Source of the DNA: Paracoccaceae bacterium
GTDB taxonomy: Bacteria; Pseudomonadota; Alphaproteobacteria; Rhodobacterales; Rhodobacteraceae
DNA: 16,018 nt
Assembly (NCBI GenBank): GCA_002400675.1
Contig: NVQY01000041.1
Location: 1-16,018 of the forward strand
Direction of reading: 5' to 3'
The notes beneath the pieces were generated by a model that saw only the letters and a list, made by a program, of their open reading frames with translations, did not search any database and was not told the origin of the DNA. The translations under genes and the position numbers were made by a program. Shown piece after piece: positions 7,285-13,493 of this stretch; within the stretch, counting starts at the first letter, position 1; every line of letters starts with the position of its first letter.

Positions 7285-7369
7285 GTAGTGGATGGATCGC
7301 GCCATTGCAGTCCATCAGCCTGACCGGCCTTAACCTACTGGAAACGGCCCAAGGATCATGCGCCCCGGC
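7285..7369. other. Short spacer after the IS scar
   Basis: These 85 bp lie between the IS3 right end and the stop codon of the dehydratase gene. No coding sequence or strong hairpin was recognised, and no clear target-site duplication could be paired with the other side of the scar. Together with the IS fragments, this makes a 693-bp stretch (6677-7369) without an intact gene. Confidence 0.5.
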
Positions 7370-8347
7370 TCACGCGTCCAGTGTTTCAAGCGCTTGCGCA
7401 AACACACAAGGATCGACATTGCCGCCAGTGGCCACCACGATCACGGTGTCCGTCGAAATCTGATCCCCATGAAACAACGCGGCAGCCAGCGAAATCGCAC
7501 CGCCCGGTTCAAGAACGATCTTCAGCCGGGAAAACGCCAGCGCCATGGCCCGCAGGGCATCCGCTTCGGGCACCACCAGTCCGGGGCCACACAGCCGTTT
7601 GATGATCGGAAAGGTCAGCGTCCCCGGTGATGGCGTAAGAATCGCGTCACAGATCGACCCGGTGGTTGCCTCATTGCATTCGATCCGACCCGATATCAAC
7701 GAGCGCGCAGTATCGTCATATCCAACCGGCTCGCAGGGGCGCACCACCATCTTTGGCGCGCGGGCCTCAAGTGCCAGCGCAATCCCCGAGGTCAGCCCGC
7801 CGCCACCGCAATTGACCAGAACCTCGGCTTGCTCCACCCTCAGGGCCTTGGCCTGATCGGCAATTTCAAACCCGCACGTGCCTTGCCCGGCGATCACCTG
7901 TTCGTTGTCGAACGGCTTGACCAGAGTCAGATTGCGGTCCCGTGCCAGATCGCCACCAATCTTTTCGCGGTCCTGAACGGCGCGGTCATACAATACCACT
8001 TCGGCCCCAAGCGCGCGGGTATTCTCAATCTTGATCCGTGGAGAATCAGACGGCATCAATATCGTTGCAGGCGCGCCGTGATGGGCGGCGGCACGGGCAA
8101 TGCCTTGAGCGTGGTTGCCGCTTGAATAGGCAATCACACCGCGTTTCAGGGTGGCTTTGTCCATCGCAGACAAGGCTGCCCACCCGCCGCGCGCCTTGAA
8201 ACTGCCCGTGTGTTGCAGGTTTTCGGCCTTTACCAGAATACGCCGCCCGGCGATTTCATCCAGAAATGGCGACCCAAGCAGCGGCGTGCGCCGTATATGC
8301 CCTTGCAAACGCGTGGCGGCGGCTTCGATCATGGCGAGTGAAGTCAT
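7370..8347 (-). CDS. Threonine/serine dehydratase-like PLP enzyme
   Basis: This encodes 325 residues of a fold-type II PLP enzyme. The Schiff-base lysine is K51 in TGSFKARG, the substrate loop SSGNHAQG is at 75-82, and the phosphate-binding glycine loop CGGGGLTSG starts at C180. These are the hallmarks of threonine ammonia-lyase, serine dehydratase and serine racemase enzymes, which convert threonine or serine to a 2-oxo acid and ammonia. There is no C-terminal ACT domain, so it is the short, catabolic type rather than feedback-controlled IlvA. Exact substrate (threonine, serine or hydroxyaspartate) cannot be told. The start has GGAGA 7 bases upstream. It follows the haloacid dehalogenase gene on the same strand after a 169-bp gap with two A/T-rich palindromes, which may make it a separate unit. 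Confidence 0.85.
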   Translation of the reverse strand: MTSLAMIEAAATRLQGHIRRTPLLGSPFLDEIAGRRILVKAENLQHTGSFKARGGWAALSAMDKATLKRGVIAYSSGNHAQGIARAAAHHGAPATILMPSDSPRIKIENTRALGAEVVLYDRAVQDREKIGGDLARDRNLTLVKPFDNEQVIAGQGTCGFEIADQAKALRVEQAEVLVNCGGGGLTSGIALALEARAPKMVVRPCEPVGYDDTARSLISGRIECNEATTGSICDAILTPSPGTLTFPIIKRLCGPGLVVPEADALRAMALAFSRLKIVLEPGGAISLAAALFHGDQISTDTVIVVATGGNVDPCVFAQALETLDA

Positions 8348-8434
8348 CAGGTTTCTCCGGCGTGTGGCAGGTCAGGGCAAAAAAATGCAGGTAAGGGTTT
8401 GTTGTTACCACCAACACCCCGACAATCACGCAAC

Positions 8435-8457
8435 AAAATTTTTTCTTGAAAAATTTT
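8435..8457. repeat. A/T-rich palindrome upstream of the dehydratase gene
   Basis: The arms AAAATTTTT (8435-8443) and AAAAATTTT (8449-8457) flank the 5-nt spacer TCTTG. It sits 3 bp from a second palindrome at 8461-8482. Both lie about 90-135 bp upstream of the dehydratase start and 35-80 bp downstream of the dehalogenase stop. Weak A/T stems without a GC core make a factor-independent terminator unlikely. Protein binding or DNA bending is more plausible. Confidence 0.6.
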
Positions 8458-8460
8458 CCC

Positions 8461-8482
8461 AAGAAAATTCAGGAATTTTCTT
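8461..8482. repeat. AAGAAAATTC/GAATTTTCTT palindrome, copy 1
   Basis: The arms AAGAAAATTC and GAATTTTCTT are perfectly complementary and separated by AG. On the minus strand the element is preceded by GGGGCAAA. The same arms and the same leading GCAA recur at 15650-15672 upstream of mcl1. In both cases the leading GCAA is on the side away from the downstream gene, so the two copies have the same orientation relative to that gene. Confidence 0.7.
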
Positions 8483-8516
8483 TTGCCCCGCTTGATTGAA
8501 ACGAAACGCCAGATGT

Positions 8517-9203
8517 TCAAAGGCCGGCCAGCCCCGGGATCGGTGTGAGGTCCGACAGAATATTTGCCGGCACCCATGGCAACCGATCGACCGGTTCACC
8601 CGACCGATTGGCCCAGGCTGTGTTGAAACCATATCCAGCCGCCGCTGCTGCATCCCACCCATTGGAGGACACAAACAGGACTTCGTCTTTCGCACAGCCA
8701 AACCGCTGTCCCACCAGATCGTAAACCCGCCGGTCCGGTTTGAAAACTCCCACGCTCTGCACCGACAACACATCGTCCAGAACGTCGCCGATTCCGGCCG
8801 ATTTCACCGCCCCGGCCAGCATATCGGGTGATCCGTTCGACAGGATCGCCGTCTGCAACCCGCCCGCCTTTAGCGCGGTTAGCATTGGCGCGACTTCGGG
8901 GTAGGCCTGCAATTGCCAATACAGGTCCAACAACCGTTTGCGCAGCGCCGCATCCCCGTCCAGCCCGGTGGATTCCAACGCCCAGTCCAGACCATTCTGC
9001 GTCACTTCCCAGAAATCCGTATGCGCATTCGAAAGCGCGCGCAGCCACGTATATTGCAACTGTTTCAGCCGCCACTGGTTTGCCACATCTTTCCAACGAT
9101 CCCTGAGCGCGGGAAATTCTGGCTCTTCGGCCGCCTGACGTGCGGCGGCGGCGACGTCGAACAATGTTCCGTAGGCGTCAAATATGCAGGTGGTGATTGG
9201 CAT
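8517..9203 (-). CDS. Haloacid dehalogenase, type II (L-2-haloacid dehalogenase family)
   Basis: This encodes 228 residues from the ATG at 9201-9203, with GGGGAG 9 bases upstream; the frame extends to 9263 but lacks a ribosome site there. The HAD nucleophile is D9 in CIFDAYGTLF. Residues equivalent to the known L-2-haloacid dehalogenase active site are all present at matching spacing: T13, R45, S122 and N123 in LSNG, K155 and Y161 in VFKPDRRVYDL, and S179, N181 and D184 in FVSSNGWD. The expected reaction is hydrolytic removal of halide from L-2-haloacids to give D-2-hydroxyacids. The complete residue set favours a true dehalogenase over a generic phosphatase, although marine genomes carry many copies whose natural substrate is unknown. 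Confidence 0.9.
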   Translation of the reverse strand: MPITTCIFDAYGTLFDVAAAARQAAEEPEFPALRDRWKDVANQWRLKQLQYTWLRALSNAHTDFWEVTQNGLDWALESTGLDGDAALRKRLLDLYWQLQAYPEVAPMLTALKAGGLQTAILSNGSPDMLAGAVKSAGIGDVLDDVLSVQSVGVFKPDRRVYDLVGQRFGCAKDEVLFVSSNGWDAAAAAGYGFNTAWANRSGEPVDRLPWVPANILSDLTPIPGLAGL

Positions 9204-9386
9204 CGTACTCTCCCCTTGTGCGCCTGCAAACTGGCACAGGTTCGTCAGGGTGGGAAGGACCATGTGGGCAAGAGTCGCCCGCTTTGCCGCACAATCCCAA
9301 ACTATGGTTCACGTTTGCGCCGGGGCGGGTTAGGATCACCGCCAAATCCGGGGGAAGCCCCGCCAACCCAACCAATCGGAGCATTC

Positions 9387-9821
9387 ATGACATCAGTAAA
9401 ATCAGGCGACAAGGTGCGCATTCATTATACGGGAACCCTGCTTGACAGCACCCAATTCGACAGTTCCGAGGGGCGCGACCCGCTGGAATTCGAAGTCGGG
9501 TCCGGTCAGGTGATCGCCGGTCTTGACGTGGCCTTGCCGGGCATGATCCCGGGCGAGAAAAAGACCGTCAAAGTCCCCTGCCAAGAGGCTTACGGCCCCA
9601 TCGACCCGGGCCAGCGTCAGGCGGTCCCGCGCAGCACCATACCGGATGACGTTCCGCTTGAACTGGGCATGCAATTGCAAATGCAGACTCCCGAAGGCCA
9701 GATGCTGGTGGTCCGGGTTGTCGATCTGGACGAGGACGACGTCACGCTGGACGCCAACCACGCGCTGGCGGGAATGGATTTGATCTTTGACATTGAACTG
9801 GTGTCGATCAACGCCGCTTAG
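9387..9821 (+). CDS. FKBP-type peptidyl-prolyl cis-trans isomerase, SlyD-like
   Basis: This encodes 144 residues starting MTSVKSGDKVRIHYTGTLLD, with CGGAG 6 bases before the ATG. The frame is open far upstream, but that part is antisense to the dehalogenase gene. The FKBP half is split as in SlyD: residues 1-68 contain HYTGTLLDSTQFDSS, VGSGQVIAGLD and EAYG. An insert-in-flap chaperone domain follows (RSTIPDDVPLELGMQLQM, then VVRVVDLDEDDVTLDANHAL), and the closing strand is AGMDLIFDIELVSI. The histidine-rich metal-binding tail of E. coli SlyD is absent. It should act as a cytoplasmic folding helper at prolyl bonds. It is divergent from the dehalogenase gene and is followed 64 bp later by the ABC importer genes. 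Confidence 0.92.
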   Translation: MTSVKSGDKVRIHYTGTLLDSTQFDSSEGRDPLEFEVGSGQVIAGLDVALPGMIPGEKKTVKVPCQEAYGPIDPGQRQAVPRSTIPDDVPLELGMQLQMQTPEGQMLVVRVVDLDEDDVTLDANHALAGMDLIFDIELVSINAA

Positions 9822-9885
9822 GCGATTGCACAACCGCCCCGTAAGGCATTAACGTGGCGCGGATAATAAACGGGAGGAAACGATC

Positions 9886-10899
9886 ATGACAGATTTCACA
9901 CGGCGCGGTGCGCTTGGTCTTGTGGGCGCGGCAGCAGCCCTGCCAATACTGGGAAGCCCGGTGCTTGCCGGCACAAAACTCAACGTTGGCGCGCTGCGTT
10001 TTACCAGCCACGCCGCCAGCTTTGTCGCGTTTGAGCGCGGCTATTTCGACGCCGAGGGACTGGATGTCGAGTTCAAGTTCTTTCAGGCCGCGCAACCCAT
10101 GGCCGTGGCCATTGCCTCGGGCGACGCCGACTATGCGGTGACCGCAATTTCCGGCGGGCTGGTCAGTCTGGCCGAAAAAGGTGCCGCCAAGGTCATCGGC
10201 GGTGCCCTTAGCGAAGAACCGGGCATTGACGGGCAGAAAATCCTCGCCTCCAACGCTGCATATGAGGCCGGGTTGACCAGCGCGAAAATGCTTGACGGGC
10301 GCTCGTGGGCGATCAGTCAGGCGGGGTCTTCGTTCCACTATATGGGATCAAAGATCAGCGCCGCCGAAGGGGCCACGGTCAGTTTCAAGCCGCTGCAAAA
10401 GGTCGGGGCCATCATCGGCGCGCTGAAATCCGGTCAGGTCGATGCCTGGTCGATCGTGCCCCACATCGCCAAGGCCCTTGCCGGGGGCGGCGCGGTCAAG
10501 ATCATCGGCAATGTGGCCGATTACCTGCCCAATTATCAGGTCACGACCGTGTTCACCTCGGCTGACAACGCCGCCAACAAACGCGGCCAGACCGAAGCAT
10601 TCCTGCGCGCGTTCTCGAAAGGGGCCGACGATTTCAACGCCGCCCTCGTGGACAAGACCGCAGGCGACGAGGCAGCCGCCGAAATGGTCAAGCTGATCCA
10701 CAAATATGTCTACGCCGACAAGCCGTTGGAAAAGGCCGGGAAATCAATCCGCAACGGGGCCATGCGGATCAATAAGAACGCCAGCCTGAACATGGCATCG
10801 GTCACCGATCAGATCGACTGGTTCAAATCGGAGAAACTGATCAAGGACAGCATCACCGTCGATACGCTGGTTGATCCGTCCTATTCCGAAATGATGTAA
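9886..10899 (+). CDS. ABC transporter substrate-binding protein (NMT1/SsuA-like), Tat signal
   Basis: This encodes 337 residues with GGGAGGAAA before the ATG. The N-terminus MTDFTRRGALGLVGAAAAL is a twin-arginine signal, with likely cleavage after V-L-A at residue 28. The mature protein has the NMT1/THI5 and SsuA-type pattern: an early 'KLNVGALRFTSHAASFVAFERGYF' region (given here in part), then GLDVEFKFF, then an IASGDADYAVTAISGG pocket strand. It would bind a small molecule in the periplasm and feed the ATPase and permease encoded just downstream. Relatives bind sulfonates, taurine, nitrate, or thiamine/pyrimidine precursors; the sequence does not decide between these. Export through Tat means it folds before crossing the membrane. 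Confidence 0.88.
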   Translation: MTDFTRRGALGLVGAAAALPILGSPVLAGTKLNVGALRFTSHAASFVAFERGYFDAEGLDVEFKFFQAAQPMAVAIASGDADYAVTAISGGLVSLAEKGAAKVIGGALSEEPGIDGQKILASNAAYEAGLTSAKMLDGRSWAISQAGSSFHYMGSKISAAEGATVSFKPLQKVGAIIGALKSGQVDAWSIVPHIAKALAGGGAVKIIGNVADYLPNYQVTTVFTSADNAANKRGQTEAFLRAFSKGADDFNAALVDKTAGDEAAAEMVKLIHKYVYADKPLEKAGKSIRNGAMRINKNASLNMASVTDQIDWFKSEKLIKDSITVDTLVDPSYSEMM

Positions 10900-10906
10900 A
10901 ACTGGC

Positions 10907-10927
10907 GGGCGGGCCATGTGCCCGCCC
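10907..10927 (+). promoter_or_regulatory. Intercistronic GC-rich stem-loop after the binding-protein gene
   Basis: The arms GGGCGGGC (10907-10914) and GCCCGCCC (10920-10927) enclose a 5-nt loop, CATGT. The stem starts 8 bp after the binding-protein stop codon and has no T run after it. Hairpins in this position are known to protect upstream mRNA and lower expression of downstream transporter genes. It would bury the possible GTG start at 10918, which favours the ATG at 10936 for the ATPase. Confidence 0.65.
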
Positions 10928-10935
10928 ATCCGCCA

Positions 10936-11703
10936 ATGGACCTGACACTGGAAAATATCACCCACCGTTACGACGGGCTGACGGTGCTTGAGGACGTCTC
11001 GCTGCATATTCCGGCGGGGCAGATCCTGTGCATTATCGGCCCGTCTGGCTGTGGCAAATCCACCCTGTTGCGGCTGATTGGCGGGCTGGAACAACCCAGC
11101 GCCGGGCAGGTGCTGCAACTGGGCACACCGCCTGCCGGTTGCCTGAACCCGCTAACTTATGTGTTTCAGGATTTCGCCCTGCTGCCGTGGCGCAGCGTGG
11201 GCGGCAACATCTCTCTCGTGCTGGAAGATCACGGCATACGCGGCGCGGCCGCCGACAAGATCATCGACGACGTATTGGCGCGCACCAAACTGTCGGATTT
11301 CCGCGCCGCCTTGCCCCGGCAACTATCGGGCGGCATGAAACAACGGGTGGCCATCGCCCGCGCGCTGGCGGTCAACCCCGCCGTGATGCTGCTGGACGAA
11401 CCGCTGTCGGCGCTTGATGCGCAAACCCGCGAACTGCTGATGGAGGACCTGATTGGCCTCTGGCAACGCCAGCCCTTTACCGGCGTCTACGTCACCCATA
11501 ACCTGGCCGAAGCCGTGCGCCTTGGCCATCGCATTGCCGTCCTGTCCCGTCGCCCCGGACGCCTGCGCGACGTGATCGACATCGACATCCCCTTGGGCGA
11601 ACGCCACATAGGCGACCCCCGCCTTGAGGCGCTGCAAACCCGCCTGTGGGACGCGATGAAACAAGAGGCGATGGCGGCAGATCAGGAACTTCTGCATGTC
11701 TGA
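10936..11703 (+). CDS. ABC transporter ATP-binding protein (SsuB/TauB-like)
   Basis: This encodes 255 residues from the ATG at 10936. An in-frame GTG at 10918 would add six residues but lies inside the GC-rich stem-loop, so the ATG is preferred; neither has a strong ribosome site. Numbered from the ATG, Walker A is GPSGCGKST (35-43), the Q-loop is in VFQDFALLPW (Q78), the signature is LSGGMKQR (130-137), Walker B is VMLLDEP (150-156), and the switch His is in YVTHN (H188). The 'VFQD.ALLPW' segment is typical of nitrate/sulfonate/taurine-type importers. It powers uptake with the upstream binding protein and the permease, whose start overlaps its last 8 bases. Confidence 0.95.
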   Translation: MDLTLENITHRYDGLTVLEDVSLHIPAGQILCIIGPSGCGKSTLLRLIGGLEQPSAGQVLQLGTPPAGCLNPLTYVFQDFALLPWRSVGGNISLVLEDHGIRGAAADKIIDDVLARTKLSDFRAALPRQLSGGMKQRVAIARALAVNPAVMLLDEPLSALDAQTRELLMEDLIGLWQRQPFTGVYVTHNLAEAVRLGHRIAVLSRRPGRLRDVIDIDIPLGERHIGDPRLEALQTRLWDAMKQEAMAADQELLHV

Positions 11704-12505
11704 AAATATGCACCCCAACAACGCCCGCCCCGTCCCCTTTCGCGGCGGAGGCTTTCGCCCGGTGGCCAAACGTGGCGCGGCAATCATCGTCTTTACCACC
11801 CTGATACTGCTGGCCGAATGGGGAACGCGCACCGGCTGGATCACCAACCTGACCCTGCCGCGCCCATCGGACGTGGCAACCACATTGATCGACCTGTGGC
11901 GATCCGGCCTGCTGTGGACCCACCTTTCCGTCTCGCTATCGCGACTGGTGGTGGGCGGCACGATAGGCATAACCGCCGGTATCGGCGTCGGCATGATGAT
12001 CGGCCTGTTTTCCTATGTGCGCGCCGGTCTGATCCCGGTCGTGGCCGCCCTGTTCCCGATCCCGAAAATCGCCCTGTTGCCGTTGTTCGTGATCTGGTTC
12101 GGCATTGACGAAGCGTCGAAATACGCGCTGATCGCGCTGGGCACCTTTACCCCGACAATCGTGTCCACCTACGGCGCGGTGGACAACGTGGACCGCACTT
12201 TGGTGCGCATGGGCCAGAGTTTTGGCCTTAGCTGGTGGTCGATTGTGCGCAAGATCGTCCTGCCCGGCGCGCTGCCCGGCATCCTGTCGGGCCTGCGCGT
12301 ATCGGTGGCGATCGGTATCATCCTGCTGGTCGCCGCCGAAATGCTGGGCGCGGAATACGGCATCGGCGCCTATATCCTGCAAGCCGGATCGCTTTACGAT
12401 CTCGAACGCCTGTTTGCCGGCGTGCTGATCCTGTCAGTGCTGGGCATCACCACCAGTTGGATCATCGGCCTGCTGGAAAAGCGCCTGTTGAACTGGCGCG
12501 GCTAG
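11696..12505 (+). CDS. ABC transporter permease (SsuC/TauC-like)
   Basis: This encodes 269 residues. The ATG overlaps the end of the ATPase gene by 8 bases, a sign of translational coupling. About six membrane helices are visible, including one at about 26-43, VVGGTIGITAGIGVGMMIGL (85-104), a stretch through FPIPKIALLPLFVIWFGI (120-137), VAIGIILLVAAEMLGA (204-219) and FAGVLILSVLGITTSWIIGL (240-259). The cytoplasmic EAA coupling loop is RMGQSFGLSWWSIVRKIVLP (171-190). This is the BPD_transp_1 fold of importer permeases for sulfonate- or nitrate-like substrates. It completes a binding protein-ATPase-permease set; only one permease gene is present, so it should act as a homodimer. Confidence 0.94.
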   Translation: MSENMHPNNARPVPFRGGGFRPVAKRGAAIIVFTTLILLAEWGTRTGWITNLTLPRPSDVATTLIDLWRSGLLWTHLSVSLSRLVVGGTIGITAGIGVGMMIGLFSYVRAGLIPVVAALFPIPKIALLPLFVIWFGIDEASKYALIALGTFTPTIVSTYGAVDNVDRTLVRMGQSFGLSWWSIVRKIVLPGALPGILSGLRVSVAIGIILLVAAEMLGAEYGIGAYILQAGSLYDLERLFAGVLILSVLGITTSWIIGLLEKRLLNWRG

Positions 12506-12520
12506 ACCCGGCTGCTCGTC

Positions 12521-12536
12521 AAGCCCGACCGGGCTT
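12521..12536. terminator. Candidate bidirectional terminator between converging genes
   Basis: AAGCCC (12521-12526) and GGGCTT (12531-12536) form a stem with a GACC loop. It is followed by TTCCT on the plus strand and preceded by a short stretch without an A run on the other side. It lies in the 49-bp gap between the permease stop and the transaminase stop, where a terminator for both is expected. The T run is weak. Confidence 0.5.
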
Positions 12537-12554
12537 TCCTCGCAACCGACCCTG

Positions 12555-13415
12555 CTATTCAGCCATCTTGCGGCTCTCATCCAGATAGATCTCGCGCAGA
12601 CGCAGCGCCAACGGCCCGCCCTTGCCAGACCCCAGCGTCACCCCGTCAATCTCGACCACCGGCATCACAAACGAACTGGCCGAGGTGACAAACGCCTCGT
12701 CCGCAGTTTTTGCCTCATCGATGGTGAAACTGCGTTCCTCGACTTCCATCTGCGCCTCTTTAGCGAACCGCAACACGGCGGCGCGGGTGATGCCGTGCAG
12801 GATGTCCGAACTCAGCGCGCGGGTGATGATCTTGCCGCCCTTGACGATATAGGCGTTGTTCGACGTGCCCTCGGTGACAAACCCGTCCTCGACCAGCCAC
12901 GCATCATCCGCGCCGGCCTTTTTCGCCATCATCTTGCCCATGCTGGGATACAGCAATTGCACCGTCTTGATATCGCGCCGACCCCAGCGGATATCCTCGA
13001 TGCTGATCACCTTGATGCCCTTTTTCGCGGCCACGTCCCCGGCCAGCCCCGGTTTGGCTTGCGTGAACAGAACAATGGTCGACGGCGTGGTCTCCGGGTC
13101 AGGAAACACAAAATCCCGGTCGCCGGGCGCGCCACGGGTGACTTGCAGATAAACCAGCCCCTCGTCGATCTCATTGCGCGCAACCAACTGCCGGTGGATC
13201 TCCAGCAGTTCATCCATCTCAACCGGGCTGGCCATGTCCAACTCGTTCAGTGAACGGGTCAGCCGACGCGAATGCCCGGCAAAATCAATCAGCTTGCCAC
13301 CCAGAACGGATGTCACTTCATAAACCCCGTCAGCCATCAGAAATCCGCGATCGAATATCGACACCGTGGCCTGATCTTCGGGCAGGTAGTCGCCGTTTAC
13401 ATAAACTGTACGCAT
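12555..13415 (-). CDS. dat: D-amino-acid transaminase (class IV PLP aminotransferase)
   Basis: This encodes 286 residues starting MRTVYVNGDYLPEDQATVSI, with AAGGA 9 bases upstream. Fold-type IV features are clear: FDRGFLMADGVYEVT near the N-terminus, Schiff-base K150 in RRDIKTVQLL, and the cofactor Glu E182 in TEGTSNNAYIV. The whole pattern fits D-alanine/D-amino-acid transaminase, which moves the amino group of D-amino acids to 2-oxoglutarate to give D-glutamate and a 2-oxo acid. A branched-chain aminotransferase is less likely given the length, N-terminal 'YVNG' style and TEGTSNN motif. It follows dgcA by 78 bp on the same strand. Together with DgcN and DgcA this suggests that D-amino-acid nitrogen is channelled through D-glutamate. 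Confidence 0.85.
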   Translation of the reverse strand: MRTVYVNGDYLPEDQATVSIFDRGFLMADGVYEVTSVLGGKLIDFAGHSRRLTRSLNELDMASPVEMDELLEIHRQLVARNEIDEGLVYLQVTRGAPGDRDFVFPDPETTPSTIVLFTQAKPGLAGDVAAKKGIKVISIEDIRWGRRDIKTVQLLYPSMGKMMAKKAGADDAWLVEDGFVTEGTSNNAYIVKGGKIITRALSSDILHGITRAAVLRFAKEAQMEVEERSFTIDEAKTADEAFVTSASSFVMPVVEIDGVTLGSGKGGPLALRLREIYLDESRKMAE

Positions 13416-13458
13416 ATTATTTATTCCTTATGTTGCGGGGCGTCGCCCGTTCCTCACT

Positions 13459-13483
13459 GAAATCAGTCCCCCGGACTGATTTC
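13459..13483. repeat. Perfect 11-bp inverted repeat between dgcA and dat (REP-like)
   Basis: The arms GAAATCAGTCC (13459-13469) and GGACTGATTTC (13473-13483) flank CCC. Beyond them lie CGGGCGCTCG on one side and GGGGCGTCGCCCG on the other, giving a larger imperfect hairpin. There is no T run on either side. It looks like a REP-type intergenic element or an RNA-stabilising or attenuating stem within the operon. Confidence 0.7.
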
Positions 13484-13493
13484 CGGGCGCTCG

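Noticed and set aside
7285..7369. Possible short coding fragment on the minus strand (reads MDCNGAIHPLL)
   Set aside because: Too short, without a ribosome site, and not matched with confidence to any family.
8461..8482. Intrinsic terminator for the dehalogenase gene
   Set aside because: The stem is almost all A/T, and the identical element upstream of mcl1 has no preceding gene on that strand, so a general terminator role is unlikely.
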